Origin: Gallaecimonas kandeliae
GTDB lineage: Bacteria > Pseudomonadota > Gammaproteobacteria > Enterobacterales > Gallaecimonadaceae
Assembly (NCBI RefSeq): GCF_030450055.1
Contig: NZ_CP118480.1
Coordinates: forward strand, 1,763,415 to 1,827,414
Direction: 5' to 3'
DNA length: 64,000 bases
The notes beneath the pieces are model-generated. The model was given only the letters and a program-made list of their open reading frames with translations. It was not told the DNA's origin and did not search any database. Numbering within the stretch: position 1 is the stretch's first letter; every line of letters starts with the position of its first letter. This document shows positions 1 to 9,081 of the stretch, one piece after another. Position numbers and translations under genes: made by a program.

Positions 1-228
1 GCACATGTCGCATTGGGCCAGCTTCTTCATGCAGGGAAAGCAGTAGCCCTGGGAAAAGCTCTTCTTGGTCTTACGCCCACAATGGCAGCAATAGATGTTG
101 CCGGTAAAGGCCAGGGAGATGGGCTTGCCGATCAGCGGATTGAGGTCCAGCAGCTGCTCGCCCACCACCAGCTGGTAGGCCACTTCATCCCCTTGGCGGG
201 TGCGCATCTTGTCCAGGGTACCTAGCAT
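1..228 (-). CDS. DUF2797 family protein (C-terminus beyond the window)
   Basis: This partial gene runs off the left edge of the window. The visible 76 residues start MLGTLDKM, then carry a LNPLIGK segment and a cysteine-rich stretch (IYCCHCGRKTKKSF, QGYCFPC, LAQCDMC). This is the typical N-terminal half of DUF2797 proteins, whose CxxC pairs look like a zinc-binding site. The biochemical role of the family is unknown. I chose the ATG at 228 because family members begin at this point and a purine-rich stretch precedes it; an in-frame ATG at 246 would add six basic residues. It follows the GNAT gene on the same strand and may share its transcript. Confidence 0.75.
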   Translation of the reverse strand, partial: MLGTLDKMRTRQGDEVAYQLVVGEQLLDLNPLIGKPISLAFTGNIYCCHCGRKTKKSFSQGYCFPCMKKLAQCDMC

Positions 229-281
229 CTGTCTTCGTCTTTTCATGGCTTGGCCCGCCAGTATACAGGGCCTGGGCCGCT

Positions 282-692
282 TTAAAGATCTTTGGTCAGG
301 TAATGGCGGGCCCCGTCCAGGGGGTAGTGGTCCAGGGTGAAGGCCAGCACATAGCCGTGGCGCTCGTAAAAGGGCCTGGCCTGGAAGTCCAGGGTGTCGA
401 GGAAGGCCTTGGTGCAGCCGCGCTGACGGGCGGCGGTTTCCATGGCGGCCAGCAGCTTGCTGCCGGTGCCCTGGCCGCGCTGGGCCGGGTTGACCCAGAG
501 GTGCTCGATAAAGAGCCAGTTGCCGAAGGTGTTGCCGTCGATGCCGCCCAGCAGCTCGCCCTGGTCGCCTGCCAGGGACACGGCCAGGGGTTTGCGCGCT
601 ATGGCCGGCCAATGGGCCCTGTTGAAGCTGCGTATCTCAAGGCTCAGGCGCTCAAGCAGGGCCGGTTCAGGGTTGTCGTGGATTTGCATCAT
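282..692 (-). CDS. GNAT family N-acetyltransferase
   Basis: This 136-residue protein is a single GNAT domain. The acetyl-CoA pyrophosphate-binding motif is visible as NPAQRGQGTGSKLL at about residues 69-82, and the C-terminal FYERHGY segment is the usual motif B. Such enzymes transfer an acetyl group from acetyl-CoA to an amine; the substrate cannot be read from sequence. Two adjacent ATGs (692 and 689) are possible starts and no strong ribosome-binding site separates them. It lies 52 bp downstream of the MocR-type regulator on the same strand, so co-transcription is plausible. Confidence 0.85.
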   Translation of the reverse strand: MMQIHDNPEPALLERLSLEIRSFNRAHWPAIARKPLAVSLAGDQGELLGGIDGNTFGNWLFIEHLWVNPAQRGQGTGSKLLAAMETAARQRGCTKAFLDTLDFQARPFYERHGYVLAFTLDHYPLDGARHYLTKDL

Positions 693-744
693 GGTTCGGG
701 CTGAAGGGAAAACGCCTGGACTATGACAAAATCCGCCGCCGCCG

Positions 745-2193
745 TCACCTGGCGCCCGGGCCTGCCAGCTGGGTGAGGATATCCCCCAGGATGTCGAGGG
801 CCGGATCTATGTCGAGGGTCTCTATGGCGCCGTAGCCCAGCAGCAGCCCTTGGGCGCCTAGGCCTTCATGGTAGAAGCCGTCGATGGGGTAGAGCCCCAG
901 TTGCCGCTGTCTTGCCTGGGCGATGAGCTGCACCAGATCCAGCTTCTGCCTGGCCAGGGCCGTCAGGTGGAAGCCGGCTACCGACGGCACCAGTTCGAAC
1001 CAGGGAGCCAGGTCCCCCTGGAAACGGGCCAGCAGCCGTTCGCGGCGGCTGCTGAAGAGCTCGTGGCAGCGGCGGATGTGCTTGAGCAGCAGGCCCTCCT
1101 CGATGAACTTGACCAGCGCCCATTGGCTGAGGGTCGGGCTATGCCTGTCGATGAGGTGGCGGGCGGCGATGACGGCGGTCTGCAGGGATGGCGGCAGCAC
1201 TGTGTAGCCCAGGCGCAGCTCGGGCAGCAACGTCTTGGAAAAGGTGCCGACGTAGGCCACCAGCCCGGCCTGGTCCAGGCTGTAGAGGGTGTCAAGGGGC
1301 CTGCCTTCGTAGCGGAACTCGCAATCGTAGTCGTCTTCGATGATGACGGCGCCAAGGGCCTCGGCCTTGGCCAGCAGGGCCTTGCGCCTGGCGTCGCTCA
1401 TGGGCATGCCGAGGGGAAACTGGTGGGACGGGGTCACGTAGATGAGGCGAACCCCTTCAGGGATGGCGTCCACCACCAGGCCCTCGGCATCCACCGGCAC
1501 GCCTTGCACCTTGGCGCCCTGGGCCTCGAAACACTGGCGGGCCGGAGGGTAGCCGGGCTCTTCCACCGCCACCAGGCAACCGGGCTCGACCAGCACCCTG
1601 GCCAGCAGATCCAGGGCCTGCTGGGCACCGTTGCAGACCACCAGATCGTCAGCCTGGCATTGAACGCCGCGGCTGAAGCCGATGTGGTGGGCTATGGCGT
1701 GGCGCAATGCCGGCAGCCCTGCCGGCTGGCTGTAGAGGCCACGGGACTTGTCGGCCTGGCGCAGGGCATGCTGCACGCAGCGCCGCCAATCGTCTTGGGG
1801 GAAATGGGTCTTGGTGACGGCACCGCCGAGAAATTCGTAGCGTAGGGCCTGGTCTGGAGGAGGGTGGCGCAGGTTGTTCGCTATGCCTTGCCAGCGGCGC
1901 AGCGTATTGGCACTGGCGAGCCGGGGTTGGTGGTCCCTGGTGTTGGGCTCGGGAGGCCTTGGGCTGACGAAGGTACCGACACCGACCTTGCCTTGCAGCA
2001 GGTTGTCGTAGGTCAGCAGGGCGTAAGTGTCGGCCACTGTCTTGCGGGACAGCCCCAGCTGCTTGGCCAGCAGCCGGCTGGGCGGGAGCTGGCTGCCCGG
2101 TGCCAGGCGGCCCGATCTTATGGCGTCCTTGAGCTGGCGGTAGAGCTGCGCGCCAAGATCCCTGTCGCCTTCGATGACGAGGTGTAACTCCAT
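745..2193 (-). CDS. MocR/PdxR-type regulator (GntR helix-turn-helix fused to aminotransferase fold)
   Basis: The protein has an N-terminal GntR winged helix (LYRQLKDAIRSGRL, then LPPSRLLAKQLGLSRKTV) at about residues 12-75, joined to a fold-type I aminotransferase domain. The PLP-binding lysine is visible in GTFSKTLLPELRLGY. MocR-family proteins are transcription factors that use PLP as an effector; PdxR controls vitamin B6 synthesis, but other members control GABA, taurine or unrelated genes, so the target is unknown. I chose the ATG at 2193 (MELHLVIEG), which matches family N-termini and follows GGGAGAGG. An ATG at 2220 with its own AGGGGAG is a real alternative adding nine residues. Confidence 0.8.
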   Translation of the reverse strand: MELHLVIEGDRDLGAQLYRQLKDAIRSGRLAPGSQLPPSRLLAKQLGLSRKTVADTYALLTYDNLLQGKVGVGTFVSPRPPEPNTRDHQPRLASANTLRRWQGIANNLRHPPPDQALRYEFLGGAVTKTHFPQDDWRRCVQHALRQADKSRGLYSQPAGLPALRHAIAHHIGFSRGVQCQADDLVVCNGAQQALDLLARVLVEPGCLVAVEEPGYPPARQCFEAQGAKVQGVPVDAEGLVVDAIPEGVRLIYVTPSHQFPLGMPMSDARRKALLAKAEALGAVIIEDDYDCEFRYEGRPLDTLYSLDQAGLVAYVGTFSKTLLPELRLGYTVLPPSLQTAVIAARHLIDRHSPTLSQWALVKFIEEGLLLKHIRRCHELFSSRRERLLARFQGDLAPWFELVPSVAGFHLTALARQKLDLVQLIAQARQRQLGLYPIDGFYHEGLGAQGLLLGYGAIETLDIDPALDILGDILTQLAGPGAR

Positions 2194-2263
2194 CTTCCTC
2201 TCCCAAGGGGGCAAGGCCATTAGCCTAACTCCCCTTGGGTGGGGCTGAACAGGGCAGGTGCAC

Positions 2264-2291
2264 AAAGAAAAGGCCCGGTTTGTGCCGGGCC
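2264..2291 (-). terminator. Rho-independent terminator of the AhpD-like gene
   Basis: A 7-bp GGCCCGG/CCGGGCC stem with a 6-nt loop is followed on the minus strand by TTTTCTTT. It lies just past the stop codon of the AhpD-like gene at 2298 and separates it from the MocR-type gene. Confidence 0.8.
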
Positions 2292-2297
2292 CAGGGT

Positions 2298-2732
2298 TCA
2301 GGGCTTGAGGGCCATGCCGACGCCGAAGCGGTTCCAGGCGTTGATGGTGGCGATGGCCAGGGTCAGGTTGACTATCTCGGCGTCGCTGAAGTGCTGGCGC
2401 AGGGCCTCGAATTCCTGGTCGCTGGGGTGCTGCTGGGACAATTTGGTATTGCTCTCGGTCCAGGCCAGGGCGGCACGCTCCCTGGGGGTGAAGAAGTCGG
2501 TGTCGCGCCAGACGCCCAGGGTCTGCAGGCGGGCCTCGGTTTCACCGCCCTTACGGGCGTCCTCGGCGTGCATGTTGACACAATAGGCGCAACCGTTGAT
2601 CTGGGAGGCGCGCAGTCGCACCAGCTCCAGCAGAGGTTTATCCAGGCCTGACTTGGTTACGGCCTCTTCCATTGCCAACATGGCGTTGAAGGCGTCGGGG
2701 GCCGCTTTGGCCCATTGGATCCTGGCGGTCAT
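2298..2732 (-). CDS. Carboxymuconolactone decarboxylase / AhpD-like alkylhydroperoxidase
   Basis: This 144-residue all-helical protein belongs to the carboxymuconolactone decarboxylase (AhpD-like) family. The redox motif CAYCVNMH at about residues 47-54 has the CxxC and following histidine typical of peroxidase-active members, which reduce hydroperoxides through a cysteine pair. The substrate and reductant are not identifiable. The ATG at 2732 follows TTAGGAGACAGTACC, a good ribosome-binding site. The gene is probably monocistronic because a terminator follows its stop codon. Confidence 0.85.
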   Translation of the reverse strand: MTARIQWAKAAPDAFNAMLAMEEAVTKSGLDKPLLELVRLRASQINGCAYCVNMHAEDARKGGETEARLQTLGVWRDTDFFTPRERAALAWTESNTKLSQQHPSDQEFEALRQHFSDAEIVNLTLAIATINAWNRFGVGMALKP

Positions 2733-2836
2733 GGTACTGTCTCCTAAGGTGGCCCGCGCACTGCGGGGATGGCCTTACCTTAGAGCGACAGCGGCGCAAG
2801 ACGAATAGCCAATCCGGCGCTTTTCGGGTAGACCAC

Positions 2837-3208
2837 TCACCAGCGGCCTATGACTTCCAGCACCTTGCCGTCGCTGTTGAGCTTGGCCTCGATGTGGCGC
2901 TCGGTGCGATCGCCCCTGCTGTTGACGGCGCTGTACGTCAGCCGCACCACGAAATCGCTGCCGGCCGGCCAGCGGTTGACCGCCAGGCGCTCGAAGCTGT
3001 CGGGCTTGAAGAGGTTTTGCCTGGCCAGGCCTTCCAACTCGTCCAGCCCAGAAGGGCCGGCGGCAGGAGCGGGAAGGGAATTGACGTCCAGTTGATGTGC
3101 TGACTGGTCTTGCCGGTAGACATCTAAGGTAACGCCTAGGGCCAGGCAGAGGGTGGTGCCCAGCATGGCGGTTAGGGCAAGGAACCCGTAGTGCTGTCTT
3201 GTTGCCAT
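2837..3208 (-). CDS. Hypothetical single-pass membrane or secreted protein
   Basis: I do not recognise this 123-residue protein. Residues about 7-29 form one hydrophobic segment (FLALTAMLGTTLCLALGV) that could be a membrane anchor or an uncleaved signal. A Pro/Ala-rich linker follows, then a C-terminal half with alternating beta-like segments (SDFVVRLTYSAVNSRGDRTERH), which suggests a small periplasmic domain. It is divergent from mntP across about 260 bp. No catalytic motif is visible. Confidence 0.55.
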   Translation of the reverse strand: MATRQHYGFLALTAMLGTTLCLALGVTLDVYRQDQSAHQLDVNSLPAPAAGPSGLDELEGLARQNLFKPDSFERLAVNRWPAGSDFVVRLTYSAVNSRGDRTERHIEAKLNSDGKVLEVIGRW

Positions 3209-3319
3209 GATGACCTTCCTGAGTGATGGGAGACAACCGCTTCCTTATTGAACAGCCGTTCATCAGCATAGCCCAGGATCCTGACCTTGCTTTCAATAGC
3301 TTGCCTTGATACCTTGGCC

Positions 3320-3410
3320 GCCGCTTTGGGGAGTAGCCGGCTCTCGCCAAAGATGGCCTCTATCAGGATGCCGGGTCCCAAGGACCCTGGTGCAGGCGAC
3401 CTCCAGATAG
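3320..3410 (+). promoter_or_regulatory. yybP-ykoY (Mn2+-sensing) riboswitch in the mntP leader
   Basis: The segment contains the family's hallmark GGGGAGTAGCC at 3328-3338 and a matching 3' motif GGCGACCT at about 3395-3402. Flanking TTTGG and CCAGA can pair to close the P1 helix. The family binds Mn2+ and typically controls manganese exporters, and an mntP gene follows 60-70 nt downstream, as in E. coli. I assigned it from motif, pairing and context, not from a covariance-model score. Confidence 0.78.
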
Positions 3411-3471
3411 GCAAGGCCGTGCCATCGGGTGCCTGCCTTGCTGCTGTTATTTGCCTGTTCAGGACAATTCA

Positions 3472-4038
3472 ATGAGCCTCTTCTCCCTCATCCTCATCGC
3501 CTTTGCCATGTCCACTGACGCCTTTGCCGTAGCCTTGGCCAGGGGCGCCGCCCTGCGCCATCCCCGCTTCTCCCATGCCTTGAAAGACGGCTTGCTGTTC
3601 GGCCTGGTGGAAGGCCTGACCCCGCTGCTGGGCTGGCTCTTGGGGGTGGGGGCCGCCGGCTATATCGCCGAATGGGATCACTGGCTGGCCTTCGGCCTGT
3701 TATCGGCCCTGGGCGCCAAGATGATCCATGAGGGCCTGCAGGCCCCGGATACGGATGTCGAACCCAGACGCCGCGCCATCTGGCTGCTGCTGGTCACCGC
3801 CATGGCCACCAGCGTCGATGCCCTGGTGGTGGGCCTCGGCTTTGCCTTCGTCAAGGTCGATATCCTGGTCGCATCCCTGCTGATCGGCCTGGCCACCACC
3901 CTGATGGTGACCCTGGGCCTGCTCGTCGGTCGGCAGTTGGGCAGCTGGCTTGGCAAGAAGGCCGAGGTGGCCGGCGGCCTGGTGCTTATCGTCGTCGGCA
4001 GCCTGATCCTGCGCCAGCACCTGCTGGGCCTGGCCTGA
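3472..4038 (+). CDS. mntP: Manganese efflux pump MntP
   Basis: This 188-residue inner-membrane protein, the usual family length, exports Mn2+. Its six hydrophobic segments are arranged as two related halves, each with an acidic motif in the membrane (FAMSTDAFAVALARG near the N-terminus and MATSVDALVVGLGF in the second half). The ATG at 3472 follows AGGA with 6-nt spacing; a longer in-frame start at 3451 lacks family support. The yybP-ykoY riboswitch upstream implies induction by excess manganese. Confidence 0.93.
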   Translation: MSLFSLILIAFAMSTDAFAVALARGAALRHPRFSHALKDGLLFGLVEGLTPLLGWLLGVGAAGYIAEWDHWLAFGLLSALGAKMIHEGLQAPDTDVEPRRRAIWLLLVTAMATSVDALVVGLGFAFVKVDILVASLLIGLATTLMVTLGLLVGRQLGSWLGKKAEVAGGLVLIVVGSLILRQHLLGLA

Positions 4039-4117
4039 GCCGGACAGCTCTGGGACCTAGCAGCTGGGGCGCCCCAGCTGCTAAGGTGTGCCGAAGTCCC
4101 TTTTAGGAAGTACCCCT

Positions 4118-4615
4118 ATGGATACCCCCAGCCACCAGCTCAGCATGAGCGTCTTGATGACGCCGGACATGGCCAACTTCTCCGGCAAGGTCCATGGCGG
4201 CGAACTGCTGTCCTACCTCGACAAGGTGGCCTATGCCTGCGCAAGCCGTTACGCCGGCGCCTACGTGGTGACCCTGTCGGTGGACAGGGTGATGTTCCGC
4301 CAGGCCATCAACGTCGGCGAGCTGGTGACCTTCCTGGCCTCGGTCAACTACACCGGCACCACCTCCATGGAGGTGGGGATCAAGGTGATCACCGAGGACA
4401 TCCGCAACAAGGTGGTGCGCCACACCAACAGCTGTTACTTCACCATGGTGGCCCTGGATGACGAGGGCAAGCCGACGCCGGTGCCGCCCCTGGTGCCCGG
4501 CACCGAGGAGGAAAAGCAGCGTTTCGAGGCCGCCATACTGCGCCGCAAGCTGCTCAAGGAGCAGGACGCGGCCCACGACGCCATCAAGCACCAGGTCAGG
4601 AAAAAAGAGCTCTAA
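4118..4615 (+). CDS. Acyl-CoA thioesterase (hotdog fold, YciA/BACH type)
   Basis: The protein hydrolyses acyl-CoA thioesters. The hotdog-domain signature is clear: NFSGKVHGGELLSYLDKVAYACASRY near the N-terminus, followed by VVTLSVDRVMFRQAINVGELVTF. A charged C-terminal tail (FEAAILRRKLLKEQDAA) extends beyond the domain. I chose the ATG at 4118, preceded by AGGAAG with 7-nt spacing; an upstream in-frame ATG at 4088 lacks this. Chain-length preference cannot be read from sequence. The gene stands alone between intergenic spaces and ends at a terminator. Confidence 0.88.
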   Translation: MDTPSHQLSMSVLMTPDMANFSGKVHGGELLSYLDKVAYACASRYAGAYVVTLSVDRVMFRQAINVGELVTFLASVNYTGTTSMEVGIKVITEDIRNKVVRHTNSCYFTMVALDDEGKPTPVPPLVPGTEEEKQRFEAAILRRKLLKEQDAAHDAIKHQVRKKEL

Positions 4616-4640
4616 AAAAGCCGCCCTTGGGCGGCTTTTC
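4614..4640. terminator. Bidirectional terminator between the thioesterase and 4642-5058 genes
   Basis: A perfect 7-bp GCCGCCC/GGGCGGC stem with a 2-nt centre is flanked by A6 on the left and T4 on the right, so it can stop transcription from both converging genes. Confidence 0.85.
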
Positions 4641-4641
4641 T

Positions 4642-5058
4642 TCATTCCAAGGAGACGACATAGCCGGTGTAGACAGTGGCGATGCCGGGAAAGCCTTCCC
4701 AACTCTTCGCGAAGCGGTATCGGGTCATGGGTTTCCCTTCGACCTTGATGGGTTTGACGCTGTAGCTGTTCTGGCGGCTGCTGGCGATGTCCAGCAGTTG
4801 GTTTAGGGTCATGCAGCGGCGGAGCTGGTGGGCTTGCAGTGCCTGATCGAAGCCAGAACGGTCGACCCCGGCGCAGGGGTGCCAGGAGGGCACAGTGCCG
4901 GTGGGAGCGGTTGCCAGCGGTTTAGGCCCGGGCTTGTCGTCCTTTTCGGCTTTTTGTTCGGGGCAGGGGACTTGTTGGTACTGGCCTGGGCCGCATTGAT
5001 AGACGGCGGCCTGGCTAAAGGGTGCCAACAGGGACACCAAGGGCAGGGCTCTAAGCAT
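4642..5058 (-). CDS. Secreted protein with DUF4124-like N-terminus
   Basis: The 138-residue product begins with a signal peptide (MLRALPLVSLLAPFSQA) likely cleaved before AVYQCG. The motif VYQCGPGQYQQVPCP resembles the start of DUF4124 proteins, which are small periplasmic proteins of unknown function. Four cysteines suggest disulfides. I chose the ATG at 5058 because GGAGG lies 5 nt upstream; the longer reading frame from 5082 adds eight residues before the signal peptide. The gene is downstream of nothing obvious and converges on the thioesterase. Confidence 0.65.
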   Translation of the reverse strand: MLRALPLVSLLAPFSQAAVYQCGPGQYQQVPCPEQKAEKDDKPGPKPLATAPTGTVPSWHPCAGVDRSGFDQALQAHQLRRCMTLNQLLDIASSRQNSYSVKPIKVEGKPMTRYRFAKSWEGFPGIATVYTGYVVSLE

Positions 5059-5130
5059 TTTGCCTCCATGCAGTTTGCTCACCGCCAGGCTAACACGCCA
5101 AAACCCCGCGTCAAAACAGGATCCCCTAAA

Positions 5131-5158
5131 GAAAACCCCGCCAGGAGGCGGGGTTTTT
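5131..5158. terminator. Terminator at the end of metG
   Basis: A 7-bp CCCCGCC/GGCGGGG stem with an AGGA loop has T5 on the + side and T4 on the - side. It lies directly after the metG stop codon and is the expected metG terminator. Confidence 0.85.
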
Positions 5159-5160
5159 GC

Positions 5161-7185
5161 TTACTTGACGCGCATGCCGGGCTGGGCGCTGCCGGCTGAG
5201 GCGCCGTCGTCCGGGCCCAGCACCCAGAGATCGCTGCCGCCGGGGCCGGCGGCCAGCACCATGCCTTCGCTCATGCCGAACTTCATCTTGCGGGGCGCGA
5301 GGTTCGCCACCATGACGGTGAGCTTGCCCTGGAGATCCTCGGGCGCGTAGGCGGACTTGATGCCGGCGAACACCTGGCGGGTCTCGCCGCCCAAGTCCAG
5401 CTCCAGGCGCAGCAGCTTGTCGGCCCCTTCCACGTGCTCGGCCTTATTGATGCGGGCGATGCGCAGGTCGACCTTGGCGAAATCCTCAAAGCTGATCTCC
5501 GGGCTGATGGGGTCATCCATCAGGGGGCCTTCGACTTTCTTCACCATGTTCTCCTTGGAAGCTTCGACCATGGCTTCGATATTGGCCGGCTCGATGCGGC
5601 TCATCATGGCCTGGAAGGGGTTGATGGCGCGGCCGACCAGCAGTTCGCTGCGGTTGTCCCAGCCCAGTTCCACGCCCAGGAAGGCCTCGACCTTCTTGGC
5701 AAGTGTAGGCAGCACGGGTTTGAGGTAGGTGACCAGCACCTTGAAGAGGTTGAGGCTGGCGGTGCAGACCCTGTGGGCCTCTTCCAGGGTGTCGTCGTTC
5801 TTGACCAGCACCCAGGGGGCGGTGTCGGCGATGTAGACGTTGGCCTTGTCGGCCAGGGCCATGATCTCGCGGACGGCGCGGCCGAACTCGCGGGCCTCAA
5901 AGGCGCGGGCTATGTCGTCGCCCTTGGCCACGAACTCGTCGAAGAGGCCGGTATCGAAGGCGTCGGCCAGTTTGCCGTCGAAGCGCTTGGTGACGAAGCC
6001 GGCGGTGCGCGACGCGATGTTGACCAGTTTGCCCACCAGGTCGGCGTTGACCCTCTGGCTGAAGTCTTCGAGGTTCAAGTCCAGATCGTCGATACGGTGG
6101 GACAGCTTGGCTGCGTAGTAGTAGCGCAGGTATTCCGGGTCCAGGTGGTCCAGGTAGGTGCGGGCCTTGATGAAGGTGCCGCGGGACTTGGACATCTTGG
6201 CGCCGTTGACGGTGACATAGCCGTGGGCGAAGACGTTGGACGGCTTGCGCAAACCTGCGCCGTCCAGCATGGCCGGCCAGAACAGGCTGTGGAAGTAGAT
6301 GATGTCCTTGCCGATGAAGTGGTAGACCTCGGCATCGGAGTCCTGCTTCCAGAAGTCGTCGAAGTTCAGCCCCGTCTTGGCGCAGAGCGCCTTGAAGGAG
6401 GCGAGGTAGCCGATGGGCGCGTCCAGCCAGACGTAAAAATACTTGCCGGGGGCATTGGGGATCTCGAAGCCGAAGTAGGGGGCGTCGCGGGAGATGTCCC
6501 AGCGGGCAAGGCCCTGTTCGAACCATTCGCCGAGCTTGTTGGCCATCTCTTCCTGCAAGGAGCCGGAGCGGATCCACGCCTTGAGCATGCCCTCGAAGGC
6601 GGGGAGATCGAAGAAGTAGTGCACCGAGTCCTTCAGTACAGGGGTGGCTCCGGATACCACGGACTTGGGATCTTTCAAGTCCACCGGCTGGTAGGTGGCG
6701 CCGCAGACTTCACAGTTGTCGCCGTTCTGATCTTCGGCGCCGCACTTGGGGCAGGTACCCTTGACGAAGCGGTCCGGCAGGAACATCTGTTCCTGGGGGT
6801 CGAACAACTGGGAGATGGTCTCGGTCTTGATATAGCCGCCGTCATGGAGGCGGTTATAGATGAGTTCGGCCAGCTCGCGGTTCTCATCGCTGTGGGTGCT
6901 GTGGTAGTGGTCGAAGCCTATCTCGAAGTCGGCGAAGTCGGCCTGGTGCTCCACATTGGTCTTGGCGATCATCTCCTCAGGGCTTATCCCCTGCTCTCTA
7001 GCCTTGAGCATGATGGGGGTGCCGTGGGCGTCGTCCGCGCACACATAATAGGTTTCGTTGCCACGGAGTTTTTGGAAACGGACCCAGATGTCGGTCTGGA
7101 TGTATTCCAGCATGTGGCCCAGGTGGATGGGACCGTTGGCATAGGGCAGGGCGCTGGTGACCAGAATGCGGCGCGAATTAGCCAT
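5161..7185 (-). CDS. metG: Methionyl-tRNA synthetase
   Basis: MetG charges tRNA-Met with methionine. The 674-residue protein is close to the E. coli length of 677. It shows the HIGH-type motif in PIHLGHML, a zinc knuckle with CPKC and CEVC at about residues 144-163, the KMSKS loop (GAKMSKSRG) and a C-terminal EMAP/tRNA-binding domain from [11 protein letters not shown] onward. I chose the ATG at 7185 ([18 protein letters not shown]), which matches the family; the 34 upstream in-frame residues are not conserved-looking. It is divergent from apbC/mrp, an arrangement common in gammaproteobacteria. Confidence 0.97.
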   Translation of the reverse strand: MANSRRILVTSALPYANGPIHLGHMLEYIQTDIWVRFQKLRGNETYYVCADDAHGTPIMLKAREQGISPEEMIAKTNVEHQADFADFEIGFDHYHSTHSDENRELAELIYNRLHDGGYIKTETISQLFDPQEQMFLPDRFVKGTCPKCGAEDQNGDNCEVCGATYQPVDLKDPKSVVSGATPVLKDSVHYFFDLPAFEGMLKAWIRSGSLQEEMANKLGEWFEQGLARWDISRDAPYFGFEIPNAPGKYFYVWLDAPIGYLASFKALCAKTGLNFDDFWKQDSDAEVYHFIGKDIIYFHSLFWPAMLDGAGLRKPSNVFAHGYVTVNGAKMSKSRGTFIKARTYLDHLDPEYLRYYYAAKLSHRIDDLDLNLEDFSQRVNADLVGKLVNIASRTAGFVTKRFDGKLADAFDTGLFDEFVAKGDDIARAFEAREFGRAVREIMALADKANVYIADTAPWVLVKNDDTLEEAHRVCTASLNLFKVLVTYLKPVLPTLAKKVEAFLGVELGWDNRSELLVGRAINPFQAMMSRIEPANIEAMVEASKENMVKKVEGPLMDDPISPEISFEDFAKVDLRIARINKAEHVEGADKLLRLELDLGGETRQVFAGIKSAYAPEDLQGKLTVMVANLAPRKMKFGMSEGMVLAAGPGGSDLWVLGPDDGASAGSAQPGMRVK

Positions 7186-7368
7186 CTCTCTCGCTCTTGG
7201 TTGTCTCTTTCGATAAGGGCGACAGTTTACGCCAAATTTGCGGGCCCTTGTACCTGTGTTGGGGCCGAGGGGCGCTTGGCAATTCAAGCACTAAGGGAAA
7301 AGAGCTGCGATTCCGGGCCGCCGGCCTTGGTGCTAGACTGTCGCCACCGCCATCAGCACGAATTCCCC

Positions 7369-8394
7369 ATGCGTTTTTTCAGTAAAAAGCCCGCCACCGC
7401 CCCCCTTTGCCCCATCACCCAAAGGCCCCTGTTGGAGGTGGCCAAGGTACTGGAAGACAGCGAGGCGCTATTGTCGCTGCGCCTGCCTTACCCTGTGGCG
7501 GCCCTGGAGGCCGAGCTCAAGGCGGCGGCAGAGCCCCTGCTCAAGGGCCGCAAGCTGCACCTGGAAGGGGAGCTGGCGCGCCACGGCAAGCCCCTGGGGG
7601 AGATCAAGAACCTGGTGGCGGTGGCGTCCGGCAAGGGCGGAGTGGGCAAGTCCACCACCACCATCAACCTGGCCCTGGCCCTCAAGGCCCTGGGACTCAA
7701 GGTGGGGGTGCTGGACGCCGACTTGTTCGGCCCTTCGCTGCCGATCATGGTGGGCAAAAAAGGCGAGCACCCGGACAGCCCCGACGGCAAGACCATGCTG
7801 CCCGTCAAGGCCCTGGGCCTCTATACCCAGTCCATCGGCTACCTGGTGGACGCAGGGGATGCCGCCGTCTGGCGCGGCCCCATGGCCAGCACGGCCTTGA
7901 TGCAGCTGGTGAACGAGACCCACTGGCCCGACATCGACCTGCTGCTCATCGACATGCCGCCCGGCACAGGCGACATCCAGCTGACCGTCTCCCAGAAGCT
8001 GCCCCTGGCCGGGGCCGTCATCGTCACCACCCCCCAGGACCTGGCCCTGAGCGACGCCATCAAGGGCATGGCCATGTTCGACAAGGTCTCGGTGCCGATA
8101 CTGGGGCTGGTGGAGAACATGAGCTACCACCAGTGCAGCCAGTGCGGCCACAAGGAACACCTCTTCGGCGATGCCGGCGGCGCCGCCCTGGCGAAAGAGA
8201 AGGGGGTGACGCTGCTCGGCCAGATCCCTCTGACCCTCGCCATCCGCCAGAGCACGGACGGCGGCAAACCCCAGGTGCTGGCGGCGCCTTCCAGCATGGA
8301 AGCCTCGCATTATGACCAGGCGGCGCGCCGGCTCCTGGCCGAACTCCTGAAAAGACCTGTGGTGCCGGCCCCCATCGACATCAAAATGGTGTAG
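7369..8394 (+). CDS. apbC: Iron-sulfur cluster carrier ATPase ApbC/Mrp
   Basis: This 341-residue cytoplasmic P-loop ATPase carries and transfers Fe-S clusters. The deviant Walker A motif is GKGGVGKSTT at about residues 88-97, the Walker B-like segment is LLIDMPPGTGD, and the cluster-binding cysteine pair is CSQCG near residue 260. A short N-terminal domain precedes the ATPase, as in the enterobacterial form. The ATG at 7369 sits at the predicted family start. It is transcribed away from metG, and udk follows 42 bp downstream. Confidence 0.93.
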   Translation: MRFFSKKPATAPLCPITQRPLLEVAKVLEDSEALLSLRLPYPVAALEAELKAAAEPLLKGRKLHLEGELARHGKPLGEIKNLVAVASGKGGVGKSTTTINLALALKALGLKVGVLDADLFGPSLPIMVGKKGEHPDSPDGKTMLPVKALGLYTQSIGYLVDAGDAAVWRGPMASTALMQLVNETHWPDIDLLLIDMPPGTGDIQLTVSQKLPLAGAVIVTTPQDLALSDAIKGMAMFDKVSVPILGLVENMSYHQCSQCGHKEHLFGDAGGAALAKEKGVTLLGQIPLTLAIRQSTDGGKPQVLAAPSSMEASHYDQAARRLLAELLKRPVVPAPIDIKMV

Positions 8395-8436
8395 ACTCCC
8401 CGCAATTTTTTGCCCAGGTAACGAGAGTAGCGAGCC

Positions 8437-9072
8437 ATGTCAGCGGAACAGCCTTGTGTGATTATCGGTATAGCCGGCGCGTCTGCGTCAGGTAAGTCAT
8501 TGATTGCAAGGACTATCCTGAATGAGCTGAAGGCCGAGGTGGGGCGCGAGGAAATTGCCGTCATCACCGAAGACAGCTACTACCGTGACCAGAGCCACCT
8601 CAGCATGGAAGAGCGGGTCAAGACCAACTACGACCATCCCCAGGCCTTCGAGCACGATCTGCTGGTTTCCCAGCTGCAGGCCTTGAAGGACGGTCAGGCG
8701 GTGGAGATCCCCGAGTACTGCTACGAGCAGCACACCCGCAAGGCCAGCACCCACAGCCTGACCCCTAAGAAGGTGATCATCCTCGAGGGGATACTGCTCT
8801 TGTCTTACAAGCCGTTACGGGACATGCTGCAAGCGTCGGTGTTCGTGGACGCGCCCCTGGACATCTGCCTCAAGCGCCGCCTGCAGCGGGACGTGGCCGA
8901 GCGCGGCCGCACCATGGAGTCGGTTCTTCGCCAATACGTGGACACGGTGCGCCCCATGTTCCTGCAGTTCATTGAGCCGTCCAAGCAGTACGCCGACATC
9001 ATAGTGCCGCGGGGCGGCAAGAACCGCATCGCCATCGACATGCTCAAAGCCAAGATCCGCCAGTACCTCTAG
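8437..9072 (+). CDS. udk: Uridine kinase
   Basis: Udk phosphorylates uridine and cytidine for pyrimidine salvage. The 211-residue protein has the P-loop [11 protein letters not shown] at the N-terminus, [12 protein letters not shown] and NYDHPQAF substrate segments, and the [12 protein letters not shown] lid region, all as in E. coli Udk (213 residues). It is followed after 9 bp by dcd, so the two nucleotide-metabolism genes are probably co-transcribed. Confidence 0.96.
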   Translation: MSAEQPCVIIGIAGASASGKSLIARTILNELKAEVGREEIAVITEDSYYRDQSHLSMEERVKTNYDHPQAFEHDLLVSQLQALKDGQAVEIPEYCYEQHTRKASTHSLTPKKVIILEGILLLSYKPLRDMLQASVFVDAPLDICLKRRLQRDVAERGRTMESVLRQYVDTVRPMFLQFIEPSKQYADIIVPRGGKNRIAIDMLKAKIRQYL

Positions 9073-9081
9073 GGAATTGCC

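Noticed and set aside
5434-8394. A 986-codon open frame on the + strand across metG and apbC.
   Set aside because: Its first part is the antisense of metG; only the ApbC portion from 7369 has motifs and a family start.
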